DNA from: Acanthochromis polyacanthus | Taxonomy: Eukaryota > Chordata > Actinopteri > Pomacentridae | Direction: 5' to 3' | Length of the DNA stretch: 64,000 bases | Assembly (NCBI RefSeq): GCF_021347895.1 | Contig: NC_067128.1 | Coordinates: forward strand, 62,001-126,000 | In this document: positions 22,530-33,464 of the stretch, one piece after another | How the letters are laid out: the number at the start of each line of letters is the position of its first letter | How positions within the stretch are numbered: position 1 is the stretch's first letter | Position numbers and translations under genes: made by a program | Notes under the pieces: model-generated | Databases searched by the model: none | The model's input: only the letters and a program-made list of their open reading frames with translations | Told to the model about the DNA's origin: nothing

Positions 22530-22564
22530 TCCCCTCCTCCTTTATCCGGGCTTGGGACCGGCAA
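22530..22564 (-). mobile_element. Fragment of RTE LINE 5' end
   Basis: tttatccgggcttgggaccg is the reverse complement of the RTE 5' region at about 7783-7802. It forms the left flank of element B, so B appears inserted next to an old RTE fragment. Confidence 0.6.
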
Positions 22565-22699
22565 GGGACTGCGGTCCCCAGGCGGAGTTGGAACCTTTTT
22601 TTGTATTTTATTTTGATTTTTCAAACAACTATTTACATTTTTTTGGTGGGCTAAGTATTTACAATATTTACAAAATTAACAGCACACGGTCATCCACAT

Positions 22700-23489
22700 T
22701 TACTGTCGCTTTAGCAAACGCTTTCTCTTTTCCTTAAAGGCCCCCTGCTGTCTGTAAGGTATGTTGGCCTCCTGGCACCGCCTAATATATAAGCGGTATC
22801 CCTCTTCATTTGTCAGGTTTTCTGAAATGACACTTTCGAGAATTGCCACCTCTCTTGTGTCCCATTTTGTGTTTTTCAGGTATGTTGGCATGTGACGGAT
22901 CTTCACCTCTTGCAGCTGTTGTCCCTCCACATCGTCTGTCTCCTCCAGTCCTTCCTCCTGCTGTTCCTCAGGCGATGGGGGTCTTTTGAGAGCTCGTCTC
23001 TGCTGCTGCTGCTGACCAGGGCCGGCTTGACTCACACTCTCCAGCTTGAAAGGGATGGATGGGTGCAACCTCATGACTTTTAGTCTGTTTATACCAGACA
23101 TTTGGAAGGGCCCCAAAATCTCCAGCTGGCGGAGGGTAACCTGACTCAGGCTCATGTCCTGCTGCAACCTATCCATTTGCCTGTAATCGACATACATGTT
23201 CAGTTGCAACATCGCCACACAAGTCACATACGCGCAGGTCCTCACCAACTCGCTCTGATCCAACTGTTTGCCCTGGAGTTTTCAGGGTCGGCTCCATCCA
23301 GGGCAGTTTGCGCCTCTCCATTAGGGGTTTCAGTGTCGTCCTGTAACTGTTTTTGTTTTCGATGTAGGCCATGACCTCTCGGCCCGTCTCTGCACCGATG
23401 GTCTCCAGAGACTTTTCAGCAGCGCTCCGCAGGATTTGTACAAGCGCTTTGCCGTCCCATTGAGCAGTCACGTGCTTCGTGGCATCGTA
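22700..23489 (-). pseudogene. Element B protein, C-terminal part
   Basis: Two overlapping frames meet near 23260, where one base is gained or lost: AQWDGKALVQILRSAAEKSL in the first, then ELVRTCAYVTCVAMLQLNMY, PGQQQQQRRALKRPPSPEEQ and a C-terminal basic tail. A stop at 22700 lies 120 bases from the left end of the element. Confidence 0.5.
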
Positions 23490-25970
23490 CTTTTTTTTTT
23501 TCTTTTTTTTTTTTTCTTTTTTTCTTTTTTTGTCTGCATTTATTCTCATTGTTTAACTCCATGAAAGGGGTGTCAACACTTTATGAGATTAATGCATATT
23601 TTAGTCTTGCAGCCAAATATCTTATTATTTGGTGCATGCGTGTGACCATCACCAGCCCTCCCTGAAAGCTAAGCTGACACTTTTTATTACATTACCCTGT
23701 TTAAGAGCCAGGGAGGGCAGTGCTACACCTCAGTGGTGATGTGAGGGGAAACAAAGGGGTGGACAGGACGAGAGGGGATGGACAGGGACAGGGTCTAGCA
23801 AGCAATGCTATTACATCTGAAGAATATCAGGTGTTGTGCTATTCCCAACTAATAATTACCCATCAATAAGACAAAAAAGCAAACACATACACAAGAGAAC
23901 AGAAAACCAAACAAACAATAAATAAATAAATAAATGAAAGAATAATTAGCCAGACAGTACTAAACACCATAGTTGTGGGTGTCATGTTAGTATAGAGTGG
24001 AATAGGCCAGATGATACTAGAGGAAGATACTAGAGAAAAGGAGAGAGGGTTTAGTTTGAGATTAGACTCTGGAGAGAGTCTCAGCACATTCCGGCGGGTC
24101 CCATCACTGCTCAACAGCGGAACTCGACAGGAGCTGGTGGGACCTGAGCAAACATGCACATGCAAGTGTGAAAGACCCCGAAGCCCAGAACAGCCATCAC
24201 AGCAGTGCAGTGCCAAGCCGACAGGGCACCCCCCCACAGGCCGAGGAGCCACGGGGCAGCGCCCCCAGAGAGCAACCGGGGCCACCATGTACCACACGGA
24301 CCCCGAAGACAAGAGGGCGAAGCTACCGACACCCCCAGCACGCCGGAACCGGCCCAGGCAGCCCGGGGCAAGCGGACCCACCCGCCACCCAAACCCCAAC
24401 CCCGCCCGCCCCAGCCCCCACCAAACCCCCACACCCCACCACCCCACCCACCCACACCCCACCCACACCCCACCCCCAGGGGGGGCCGACGGCCCCAAGC
24501 AGCCGGGAAGCCAGACACAGGGGCAGAGCGCCCCGCCGAAGGGACGGCAACCAGCCCAACACCGGGGCAGGCCGCCACCGGAGGCCGGCCGGAGGGAACC
24601 GGAGCCGGGACCCAATGCGAGTCCAGAGGGCAAAAATGGACAGAGCAGTGGGGCCCGGCAACGCCAATGGGGGGGCACCCCGCATACCCACCCGCACCAG
24701 CCCCCGGGTGAGCACAGCACACCCAAGGCCCCCACATCCCGCGACACGAACCAACCCCCCCACCAGGATAGAGGCACCACACACAACCAGCCCGCGCCAA
24801 AGCCACAGCACCCACCAGGACAGCCAATCCAGATCCCGCAGCCCAGCAAGAGCCACCGCACCAGCCGGGACCAGCAGGACACGCAGGAGAACCCCCACAG
24901 GCCCCGGACCCCCGGCCCCGGGGACCCCCAGCCACAGCGACACGGATGATGGTGCACCCCGCCGCCCCATAGCCGTAAAGCCATATGGGGGCCAGATCCC
25001 ACCAGAGAGGCCATAACGGTGAAACCCACCCGTTATTCTCCTATTAATATGTCTCCCGATCCCTAACGGGAAACATTATCCCAGCACCGTGGTAGTGTAA
25101 CCCTGGGTGTCATGTGGTGCATTAAAAGTGGGGAGGCTGGGGGGGCGTTAGCCAACCCAGACCTAGCCCCAAGGTGAGTGTGTGTGGTGCATTAAAAAAA
25201 AAGATTGGAGAGCAGGGGAGGCAGGCAAGAGGGTGATGAGGGGGAGACAGGGCCGTATAGCCCTGCCACCCGCCCCACCACAGTGCCCATCGTTCCCACC
25301 CCCACCTGCCCTCGGGGCCCTAAATGTTGTGTCCCTATATGTGCCTAAAGGTTGCTATTTACAGTGAGGTGTGAAAAATGTGAGGTGCACAATCAGAGGC
25401 ATTCTGGTGTGGATCTGGCCCAAGAGGACAAAGCAGTGGGGGAGGCAGGTAGCAAGACCACCGGTACTGACGCAGAGGGCCCCCAGAGCCAAGAGGCAAG
25501 GGACCGGGGAGGGCCCACACGAACCAACTGGCCCAGCCGGCACAAGAACCCCCCGGGAGCTGCAGATCAGAGCAGCGCCCCGGCAGGCACCGTAGCCCCA
25601 ACACAGGTCAGCCACATGCGGCACCCCACCCCGAAGGGGGGACCAGGCCACGCCACAAGGAAGCGAGGGCCACAAGCCGCCACACCCACCCAGGAGCCGG
25701 CACGACAAGGACGCAGGGCGCCCACCCCGCAGCGCCCCCGAGACCCCACCCACCCCACCACACCCCAGGACAGCACCAGGCCCGGACGGAGGCCCCCAGC
25801 CAGCAGAAACTGGACTCCAGTGGGGGCACACAGGCCAGGATGAAGGCCTGTGCCCAGGTGGGCCAGAGCCACCCCCCCAGAGAGAACACCCAGCCCCCGC
25901 GCCAGACCACCCGCCCGCAGAGGGCCTCCAGGGTGTCGGAGAATGTAAAGATTGGCTCGATTCGAATATG
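23490..25970 (-). mobile_element. L1 LINE 3' end with poly(A), GC-rich 3' UTR
   Basis: On the minus strand it ends in an A-rich tail (23490-23540 on the plus strand is poly-T with C) preceded by an AATAAA. Most of it (24060-25880) is extremely G-rich on this strand, like the 3' region at 37490-38060 that follows recognisable L1 coding sequence. 5'-truncated; no ORF2 sequence is present. The left border is sharp at the poly-A tail; the right border near 25970 is inferred from where the host frame resumes. No clear target duplication. Confidence 0.6.
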
Positions 25971-27619
25971 CTCTTTGGCATTCTTTGTCCAGTATGTCAG
26001 CGGTGGGTGGCTGTTGCCATCAGCGGCAGCTGAACCGTGGTGTTCCAGGCAGAGGAAGCCACGACCCGACGTGACGGACCGATCGACACCGGCGCTTCCG
26101 GGGCCCAAATTTGTAGACCAGATATTGTCCTGTGGACATTTGGGCTTCCCGAAAAAGAATTTCTCGAGTGCCAACTCCAGCTGAAAACTTCTCCAGCTCG
26201 CGTCAAATCCACCGTGGCCTCGAGTGTTGCTTAAAAGACCAAGCAATTCTTGGCACAAGTAGGCACTGACTTCTGTTATTGCGGCAGAAAAGGGTTTCTC
26301 CGCATCCCTGTCGTTATGTATGGGCACAAACATCGGGTACTCTTGGAAGAGGGTCTTAACATTTTCAGCGTCGAAGAACGGCCGCGCTTCCAGAGAAGAC
26401 GTGGTGTGGTCCCGAGGTGTCAGTTTGCATACAATTTCAATCCGACATTTTGTTTCGGCAGCCAGTTTAGACACGTTGTCCTGGAAGCAATCCAGGTATT
26501 TATTTGAAGCGGACATCAGTTTCTTTGTCTGAGGGTGTAACAGTCCGCACGATGTCACAAAACCGCTGACCGGATGGAGTCCACATTCCACGGGATGCCT
26601 GTGAGGAGACTCTGCGTATAGCTGGATGAAGGTGAGAGCCTGTGGGTAGGCTGCCACGGATCTGAGTTCTGGAGTAATGTCTGGGGCACGGCAATCCAGA
26701 TTGCTTTGAAAATTGTAGGCCTCGCTAAAAGATAACGCAGGAAACAGTGTGCCATACCGGTTGGTCAGTTTCTGCAAACCAGCTGTTGCCCAGAACAGGT
26801 AGGTGTCATGGCTGGACATGTCGAGGCTCATGGCTGCGTGCACAGTGAAGTCGACTATATGATCGCAGGCAAAGTGCTGATCCAGTAGTACGGGCTCTTG
26901 TTGCTTCTGTCCAAATCTACATGCAAACACAAACGGGTTCAAACATTCAGGAACATGGGACCGGAGGCTTTCCAAAGCGACGTCCAGCTGCGCTAAAAGG
27001 AACGGCTGGTCGGCGTGCACCACGTCCCAAAAAGAGACGTCCCTCAAGCTATTCTTCATCAACGTGGGACGTGCTCTGTCTCTGCGGTCGAGTTGTTGCA
27101 ACTGTGTTTCAAAAGCCTCTTTCAAAAGGCGAAAGCACCTGTCTCTGCCCGTCCACTGTTTACAGGTAAAAAAATCTGCCCTTCTCAGGTTAAACGGAGG
27201 AAGAAATGTCACGACGAGTTCGTAACCGTGATCGTGGCTCAGTACCAAGCCCTTTGCCGAGCGGAACACGTCCAGGGCGTCTGCCGACATTTCGTGAATT
27301 CGCAGATGCTTTTTGAGCAAGTGAAAGACTGGCTTGCAGTTTCTTTCGAGCTTCAAGTGAAGCCTACTGATGCGGTACAAAACACCCTCCAACTTGTCCA
27401 GCTGCACCACCAGTCCGTCGATGTCGTAGCTGTCTCGTAAAAGAGCCAGCTGCTCGTCGTCGCTGGCGTTGCAGCTGAAAATAGGGATGTAGTTGTCCGC
27501 TTGAGTCAAAAATTCTGCCACGCTGGAGGCTCGTGCCATCGCCTCCGCGAAATGGGTTGCATTTTGCCTCCCGGTACTGTACAGGCCGAGGGTGTCCTGG
27601 TACATTTCCATGTCGTCTT
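25970..27619 (-). CDS. Element B protein, main N-terminal exon
   Basis: An uninterrupted open frame of about 550 codons after the acceptor at 27620-27621. No frameshift or stop is present before the inserted L1 sequence, which is unusual for an old repeat and suggests either youth or selection. Visible blocks include LLRDSYDIDGLVVQLDKLEG, VTFLPPFNLRRADFF, FVFACRFGQKQQEPVLL and YPMFVPIHNDRDAEKPF. No membrane segment is visible. Function unknown. Confidence 0.6.
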
Positions 27620-27719
27620 CTAAAATGAAAAGAAAGAATAAGAGAAAATCCATATCAACTAACAACTATTCTCTTCAAAAACAGAACGAAGAAAAAACCC
27701 AAATAATCAAAACCCAAAA

Positions 27720-27721
<2 letters not shown>

Positions 27722-27756
<35 letters not shown>
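27722..27756. repeat. Poly-A tract
   Basis: About 34 consecutive A within an intron of the element B gene; on the coding strand it is a long T run shortly upstream of the acceptor. Confidence 0.9.
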
Positions 27757-27758
<2 letters not shown>

Positions 27759-27950
27759 CACTCCAAAAAATAATAATGTTTTCCCTATGCGCAACGTTCC
27801 AACCGCCGCTATGGTCTTTCTCATGGCAGGCACACAAGAAAGATTCAAAACTCCTTAGAAATTTACCTTCCATTGGCAGAGTCATTTCTGAGCAGTTTCT
27901 CCTTCGGCTGTTTGAGGGACAGATAGCCAGCAGGGTCTGCTCCTCTATCG

Positions 27951-28920
27951 GCTGTAAAATAAGAAACAGGATTTTAATCTTTCTTAACGCAGCCAGAACA
28001 GACTTAGATGACTGTAACTCCATTTAGATGGCTGCCCACAGCACACGGCTCTCCACCCAGAGCACGGAGACAATAGTTCACACACCTAATGCAGCGGAAA
28101 AAAAACACTCGCCACCATTTTGCATTCAGTCCTGAGCTCTAAGGCAACACCCTGGAAAACTAATTTGGACCTGCAGCTGGGTTTTTATCAAAAATACATT
28201 CTGACCCCAAACTGGGAGGCTGTAAAATAAAACAAAACAGGATTTTAATCTTTAACGCAGCCAGAACAGACTTCCAATGAACCGAACAGAACCACCCCGG
28301 ACAACACTGGTTTCATTACATACTCTGCACTGTAGTCACGGTGCAAATCGGTGTTTTAAAACATCCCACAATATCGAAATGAAATGAACAACACGCAAAT
28401 TCACAGAAGCAGAGAGAAAACAAATCATTAAAAACAGGCTGCTGATGAAAAAGAAGTAAACAGAGCATTTAAAAGGGTTAGCTCCAGTCAAATTTTAGCC
28501 ATTTACAGACAAACAGGAGCCAAAGACTGGCTGTAGATACAAAAGTGTGAATCTTATGACAGAAACTTGGCAGAAAGCAACGTCAAAAGGCAGTTGTAAC
28601 ATCCAAAACAAATGAAACTAGATAACTAGAGCTGCATACCTGTACTTGGAGATCTGGGAATACTTTATCGGAAAAGCCTCGCTGTCGTCAGGTCACCTTA
28701 CCAGTCAGAGCAAAGTCTGCTAGAGAGATGAGCACTGTAGGAGTGGAAAGAAGAGGTGCTGCGGCTGGAGGAGGGGGACAATAGTTCACACCCAGTGCAG
28801 CGGAAAAAAACACTCACCACTAATTTGCATTCAGTCCTGAGCTCTAAAGCAACACCCTTGAAAACAAAGTTGGACCTGCAGCTGGGATTTTATCAAAAAT
28901 ACATTCTGATCCCAAAGTAG
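27951..28920. repeat. Duplicated blocks upstream of the element B gene
   Basis: About 145 bases at 28069-28216 recur at 28777-28918 (cagtcctgagctctaa, ggacctgcagctggg, atcaaaaatacattctga). A second pair, 27951-28008 and 28218-28273, shares aggattttaatctt and aacgcagccagaacagactt, and the acceptor-like tattttacag on the minus strand. They may be 5' regulatory or subterminal repeats of the element. Confidence 0.75.
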
Positions 28921-30420
28921 GACACCGAAAAAAATAAATAAATAAAAAAATACGATAAAAAAAAAATAGACCCCACTAGGAGGACGAACGGTCCGTGAGA
29001 GATTTTTATGTTGGCTGCAGTTAAGCAGTTATTTCTTGTGTGCTTTTGTTTTAGACAGCATTTGGAGGTGAATAAAAAATCTCGACAGTCACAATACAAA
29101 CTGTACAACGGACTATAAAAACTTAAAAATGCTCCCAAAAAGGACAATAAACACCTTAAGAAAAATTAAATGTTCAATGTTCAAATGTTTTGTTCACGTC
29201 ATGTCGTCAAATGATCCATTTATGATCGATGAAACCTAAAGATATATCAATTAGTGTTTCACAGTCATGTTTTTAGAGTTTATTGTATCACTTTTCAGAG
29301 TGTACTGACTACTACTGTCAGTGTACCGAGATGAGATTTCATAAAGGCATTATGTCATTGACAGAAAACACACTTGAGATTGTTAGCTGCAACTCTGATG
29401 GAGAAACACAATTTAAAATATTACACAGACTCCACTTTACACCTCTGCTGAGAAGCAAGCTAGGTCTAAGCTCTCCATATTGTGGTAAATGTGACTCTGA
29501 AATGGGTGCGTACGCACACGCGTTCTGGAAAATGTGTCGGCATACAAAAATACGTGACTGATGTTAAAAAAGAAATAGAGTGACTTGTTGGATACGAGTT
29601 GGAGCTTTCAACCTTTCAGTCTCTTCCGGCTGCGAAAGCGGACAACGCCAGAGACGACGACCACTCCGAATCGGTGGAAACCCTCCTTTACGTAGCGAGA
29701 AAAACAATTTTAAATTTCTGGATTTCCACTCTGACAATTGAACACTGGTACACAGAAGTACTAAGGATACTTCCTTTGAAAGGCTAACATACATTTTGCA
29801 TGACAACTCTGAAGGGTTTATGGACATTCGGTTACCTGTCCTAAACAAAACTACATTCCCACCCACCGATCTGGCTCATTTATGTCGAAGCTGGACATTT
29901 CTCTGTAATTCAAACTGTTGTTATAATCACATGACACTTTGTAGTGGTGGCTGGACTAAACTCACTGTACTGGAACATACTGTCAACCCCTCTTTTTTTA
30001 TTTATTGATTTATTTTTGCATCTCTGCTGCTATTTAGTTTTATTTTTAGCGACTCAGTTTTGGTTTGTTTGTTCTTTGTTAATGAAAAAAAGAGAACACA
30101 TTCTTCACCTGAACTGTATGTACTGTATTGTGCAAACTCAAATAAAAAGCATTTAAAAAAAATAAAATAAATAAAGGCAGTTTGTCAGCCAGATCCATTT
30201 CATTAATGTCTGATAAATTTGTGCATGATGTTTTTGATTCAGTGTTAGTCCGTTTTGAGCTGTATTTCTGCTCTTTATGTGTCTCTCAAACCCAGTTATT
30301 TGGTGTTTTACCGTAACCTGTTCAGCTACAGTGGTTTGGATCAAACCGCCGTTCTCCCGTCCTGACTCGCCTGTAAATGCCACAACTTTGAATATAAATC
30401 TCTTGCAGCTGTATGACAAC
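28921..30420. other. Non-coding right part of element B
   Basis: No supported exon. The last 130 bases resemble element A before its tRNA-Leu-like sequence. Confidence 0.4.
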
Positions 30421-30422
30421 AG

Positions 30423-30492
30423 TCGGGATGGCCGAGCGGTCTAAGGCGCTGCGTTTGTGTTCCAGTGGACCCTGGTTCGAATCTCACCTTTT
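30423..30492 (+). pseudogene. tRNA-Leu-like sequence at right side of element B
   Basis: gatggccgagcggtctaagg and gcgctgcgtt match the D arm and anticodon stem of tRNA-Leu, and ctggttcgaatctcacc matches the T arm. The 3' acceptor strand is replaced by a T run, which can also serve as a pol III terminator. Not a functional tRNA as it stands. Confidence 0.65.
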
Positions 30493-30677
30493 TTCACCCC
30501 CCTCCTCCCTTTTACCCAGCATGCTTAGCGGCGCTGCCCATTCACGCACAACAAAGGGAAGGTGTGAAAAGTAACACGACACAGCACACGCCCACAAACC
30601 CCTGTAGCACCGTGAGTGAGGTTAACATTGCCAGAATAGACCCTGGGCTTAGGAACAAGCAGTCACACATTGCTCAG

Positions 30678-32416
30678 ATGGATCGATCGTTGGTGAGTAT
30701 GACTTTCACACCTTTCTGTCCTCTCTCTCTCTCCCCAAAAACCTCTATAGGCGGTATCTCCCTGGGGCTGTGCGTTGCATTTATTTGGGAGCACAGGGGA
30801 TACTTTAAAATAGGCCGGGGCAGGGTGGGTAGCTTTGTGGGTAGTATGGGAAGTTTGGCCCCCATGGCCTTTCTTCTCTTAGCTTGGGTTGTAGCATGGG
30901 TTCCTGGAGGGACCTGGGGAGCAGCCCTGTGCTGCTTACCCAGACTCCCTCCTACCCCGGTGGAGCCAGGAAAGCGACAGCATAGCTGTTGATAGTACTG
31001 GCTTCCCGGGGAGGAACTCGGGCCCGGGAGAAGCGTTCCCTTTGGGTCCCAGGAGGCCAGCAGCCCAGCGTTGCTCCGCCTGGGGATCCCCACTGGGGAT
31101 CCAGTTTCTCTGGGTCTTGTCCACAGCTTTCAAATGGAGCTGGTCCCACCTCTCTACAACTGCACTTTGAGGATGAAAATGTCTGCCTCACCCAGTTTGC
31201 TCTCTCTGATCTTTGTTTTTTCTCCTACAGGCTGGATTCATTTTATTTTTTTAAATTTTTAAAGCTGCTTTTAACTTAGAGGTAAGTGTTTTCTGTCTTG
31301 AACCCTGAACATAAATCATTAGTCCTAGCTGGATTTCTTCTAAGCATCTATGTCTGTCTAGGAGTAATTAAAAATGAAAAGAATTAAAACTGGGCCAATA
31401 TGATAGCCTCACTTCAGAAATTGTTATTAAATCTCATTACATCGGTCTATATGTCACAGGAATAATCACACAACACTGTTGTACCGGCCTTTTTCTCTTA
31501 TTGCAGCAAATGGAGGACGAAATGGACGAAAGACTGATAACGGTGGAGGCCAGGACGGAGGCTCTACAGTCGGTCTTCGAAACCATGTTTCGCTCCTTGA
31601 GAGACAGCACCCAGAAAGACATGGAAGAGGTCCGAAGAAGGGTAGAGGACTTTGGCGAGAGACTCGTCGCCCTGGAAAACGGGGACCGGCGAAATAGCGA
31701 AAAGGTCAACGACCACAGACGTGACCTGGAGTTGCTCCAGGAGGATGTGAGGTCACGGCGCGGGGGAGAGCCGGCGGCACCGAACGTCTCTGAGGCGGAG
31801 GGACCCGGCGCTTCCTCCTCCTCGGACGAGGAGCGACCCGGCGCCTCCTCTCCCAAGAAGTCTCGTCTCTCGCTCCGCGCCTCCTCGCCGCCAATGTTTC
31901 CGACCTGGAGGACGACATCGACGAGTAAGAGGCCAGGCTGGATTACAGGGCAAACATGAAGTTGTCCCCCAGGCAGATGGCCTTCGTGAACCTCCAGCTC
32001 GACAGAATGAAAATAAAAAGTAATATATATTTTACCGCTTATTCCACAGCTTATACAGGGGTTTTGCTATGTATATGACAGTGGTTTGCATTGAATATTA
32101 AATCACGCACTGTCATTTAGTTTTGTAATACGTTTCTCACAGCCTGTCACAGTATTACCTGGACACTAAATTGAGAAATAAATTTGTTTCTTTCATTGTC
32201 TTTTCAGGCTGCGACGATCTGGAGCAGAAGGCTCTGAGGATCATCAGGCAGGGGGTCCGTCGCATGTTGTGGCCGCGTGGTTGGACTCCGCCGAACGTTA
32301 AAGTGGACTTCCTCTCCTACATGAAGGAGAGGATAAAAAATCACGTCCGCCAACAGAGGCGGGAATCCCAGAAGTTTGCCCTGCAGGAGCAAATCCGGAA
32401 GAACCTTCAGGACTAA
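30678..32416 (+). pseudogene. Coiled-coil protein gene, three exons, degraded
   Basis: Exon 1 holds ATG at 30678 and ends at 30692 before gtgagt. Exon 2 is 31507-32019 (acceptor ttattgcag, donor gtaata). Exon 3 is 32208-32416 (acceptor gtcttttcag). All joins are in phase. The N half is a coiled coil (ITVEARTEALQS, FRSLRDSTQKDMEEVRRR) followed by an acidic Ser/Glu-rich linker. Exon 3 is basic (RIIRQGVRRMLWPRGW, KNHVRQQRRESQKFALQEQI) and could bind nucleic acid. One frameshift near 31867 and a TAA at 31926 break it. No family recognised. It begins 190 bases after the tRNA-Leu-like sequence and points away from the element B gene. Confidence 0.5.
32208..32416 (+). CDS. Exon 3 of the coiled-coil gene
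   Basis: Open to its stop with a good acceptor. Encodes about 69 residues, strongly basic, with CDDLEQKALRIIRQGVRR at the start. Confidence 0.5.
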
Positions 32417-32419
32417 AAA

Positions 32420-32925
32420 GACTTTTAACTATCCCTAACTGGGTATCGGTTTGCTGTGGTTTTTTGTAATAGAAGTGGTGTGTTATTTTTATGTGTGCCA
32501 AAAAATATATTTCATATTTGAAAGATGAAGAAGTGTCCTGATTCATTGATGTTAATATGAAGGGTTTTGAGCTTGGGGTTAAGTCTTAAATGGTCAAACA
32601 CATATACATATTTAGGAAAACTAATTGCAAGTTTGAAATGTATCAAGGCTATAATTACACACTTCCATGGTTTTTATTGTCAAAACATTTATTTTAAACT
32701 TTGTCCATTTAGGGTAAAACATTGTAATTTTCCAACTTTAAAACTTCCATTATTTTTAACTTTTTAAACATAGTACAGGCAATTATGTAGCCACCGTCTT
32801 TCAAGTGTTCCACACTTATTATAAAAACTTTGAAAATGCCCAACAATTACCGATGGTTCACATTCGCATGTACCGAGTACCGGAAACAAGTCTCTACACG
32901 ATGAGCTGACTAACACGTATGCACA
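32420..32925. other. No gene seen
   Basis: AT-rich sequence after the coiled-coil gene with no motif I can support. Confidence 0.5.
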
Positions 32926-32926
32926 A

Positions 32927-33460
32927 GTCAAGTCACATTTATTTATATAGCACATTTCATACGACAAGCGCAGACTCAATGTGCTTAAGAACAAATAATT
33001 AAGCAACATGAGAGGGTAGCAATAAAACAAACATTTTAACAAGGTATTAAGATCTAATGTAAAGATAAAAACAACATTAATTCCACAATAAAATGCTGTC
33101 ACCCAGCCAATCATTTCAAACCTAGTCAAAGGCTTGTGCCAAAATACACATTTTTATTCTGCTTTTAAAAGAAGACACTGTTGTAGCAGACCTTAGTTCT
33201 TGAGGTAGAGAATTCCAGAGAGTGGGACCGTAGTGACTGAAAGCACCATGAGCAGATTTTGAATTGATTCTTGGTATGATAAGAAGACTTTTACTTGATG
33301 ATCTAAGAGATCTGTCCGGTATGTATTCAGTGAGCATGTCAACAACGTAGGAAGGAGCTAAACTATTCATAGATTTATAAACAATAAGAAGCATTTTTAA
33401 AATTGATTCTTTGTTTAACTGGAAGCCAGTGAAGAGAGGATAGAACAGGAGTGATGTGTT
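32927..33460 (-). mobile_element. LINE 3' fragment, L2/Rex1 type
   Basis: The 3' end has cacatttatttatatagcac. A minus-strand frame at 33122-33463 encodes the C terminus of a LINE polyprotein (YKSMNSLAPSYVVDMLTEYI, GPTLWNSLPQELRSA). 5' truncated. Different family from the LINE at 60128. Confidence 0.78.
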
Positions 33461-33464
33461 CATA

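Larger units (their letters stand above)
22700..27951 (-). pseudogene. Unrecognised large protein of element B
   Basis: Coding segments in transcription order: 27951-27867 (acceptor ttattttacag, donor gtaaat, contains ICPSNSRRRNCSEMTLPMEG at its end), 27619 to about 25970 (acceptor ttcattttag, opens EDDMEMYQDTLGLYSTGRQ), then, after the L1 insertion, 23489-22700 (begins YDATKHVTAQWDGKALVQIL, ends KEKRKRLLKRQ). The first join is in phase. The last segment needs one frameshift near 23260. Total is about 820 residues. The N-terminal 550 residues are mixed alpha-rich with regularly spaced Cys and His (CKQWTGRDRC, HFACDHIVDF). The C part has a Gln run and an acidic patch. I know no family that fits. 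Its position next to the element end suggests it serves the element's mobility. Confidence 0.5.
22565..30490. mobile_element. Element B: long copy of the unclassified element
   Basis: The left end GGGACTGCGGTCCC (palindrome with one mismatch) and the next 80 bases match element A. Contents, right to left: a tRNA-Leu-like sequence, about 2.4 kb of non-coding DNA with duplicated blocks, then a minus-strand gene of at least three coding segments that stops at 22700, close to the left end. An L1 3' fragment (23490 to about 25970) splits the gene. The right boundary is uncertain: A and B share homology only up to the tRNA-Leu-like sequence. I find no DDE, RNase H or RT motif by eye. Confidence 0.55.

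Noticed and set aside
22013..22737. Open frames across the minisatellite
   Set aside because: Products are perfect short repeats of the 48/49-base unit and end inside the element border.
23863..25029. Long overlapping open frames (up to 388 codons) on both strands
   Set aside because: The region is extremely G/C-skewed, so stops are rare in several frames at once. The products are Pro- or Gly/Trp-rich without domains, and the region looks like an L1 3' UTR.
25355..25981. Open frames of 160-208 codons, and the last hundred codons of the 685-codon frame on the minus strand
   Set aside because: Same GC-rich 3' UTR sequence; the continuation of the element B frame into it is readthrough into inserted DNA.
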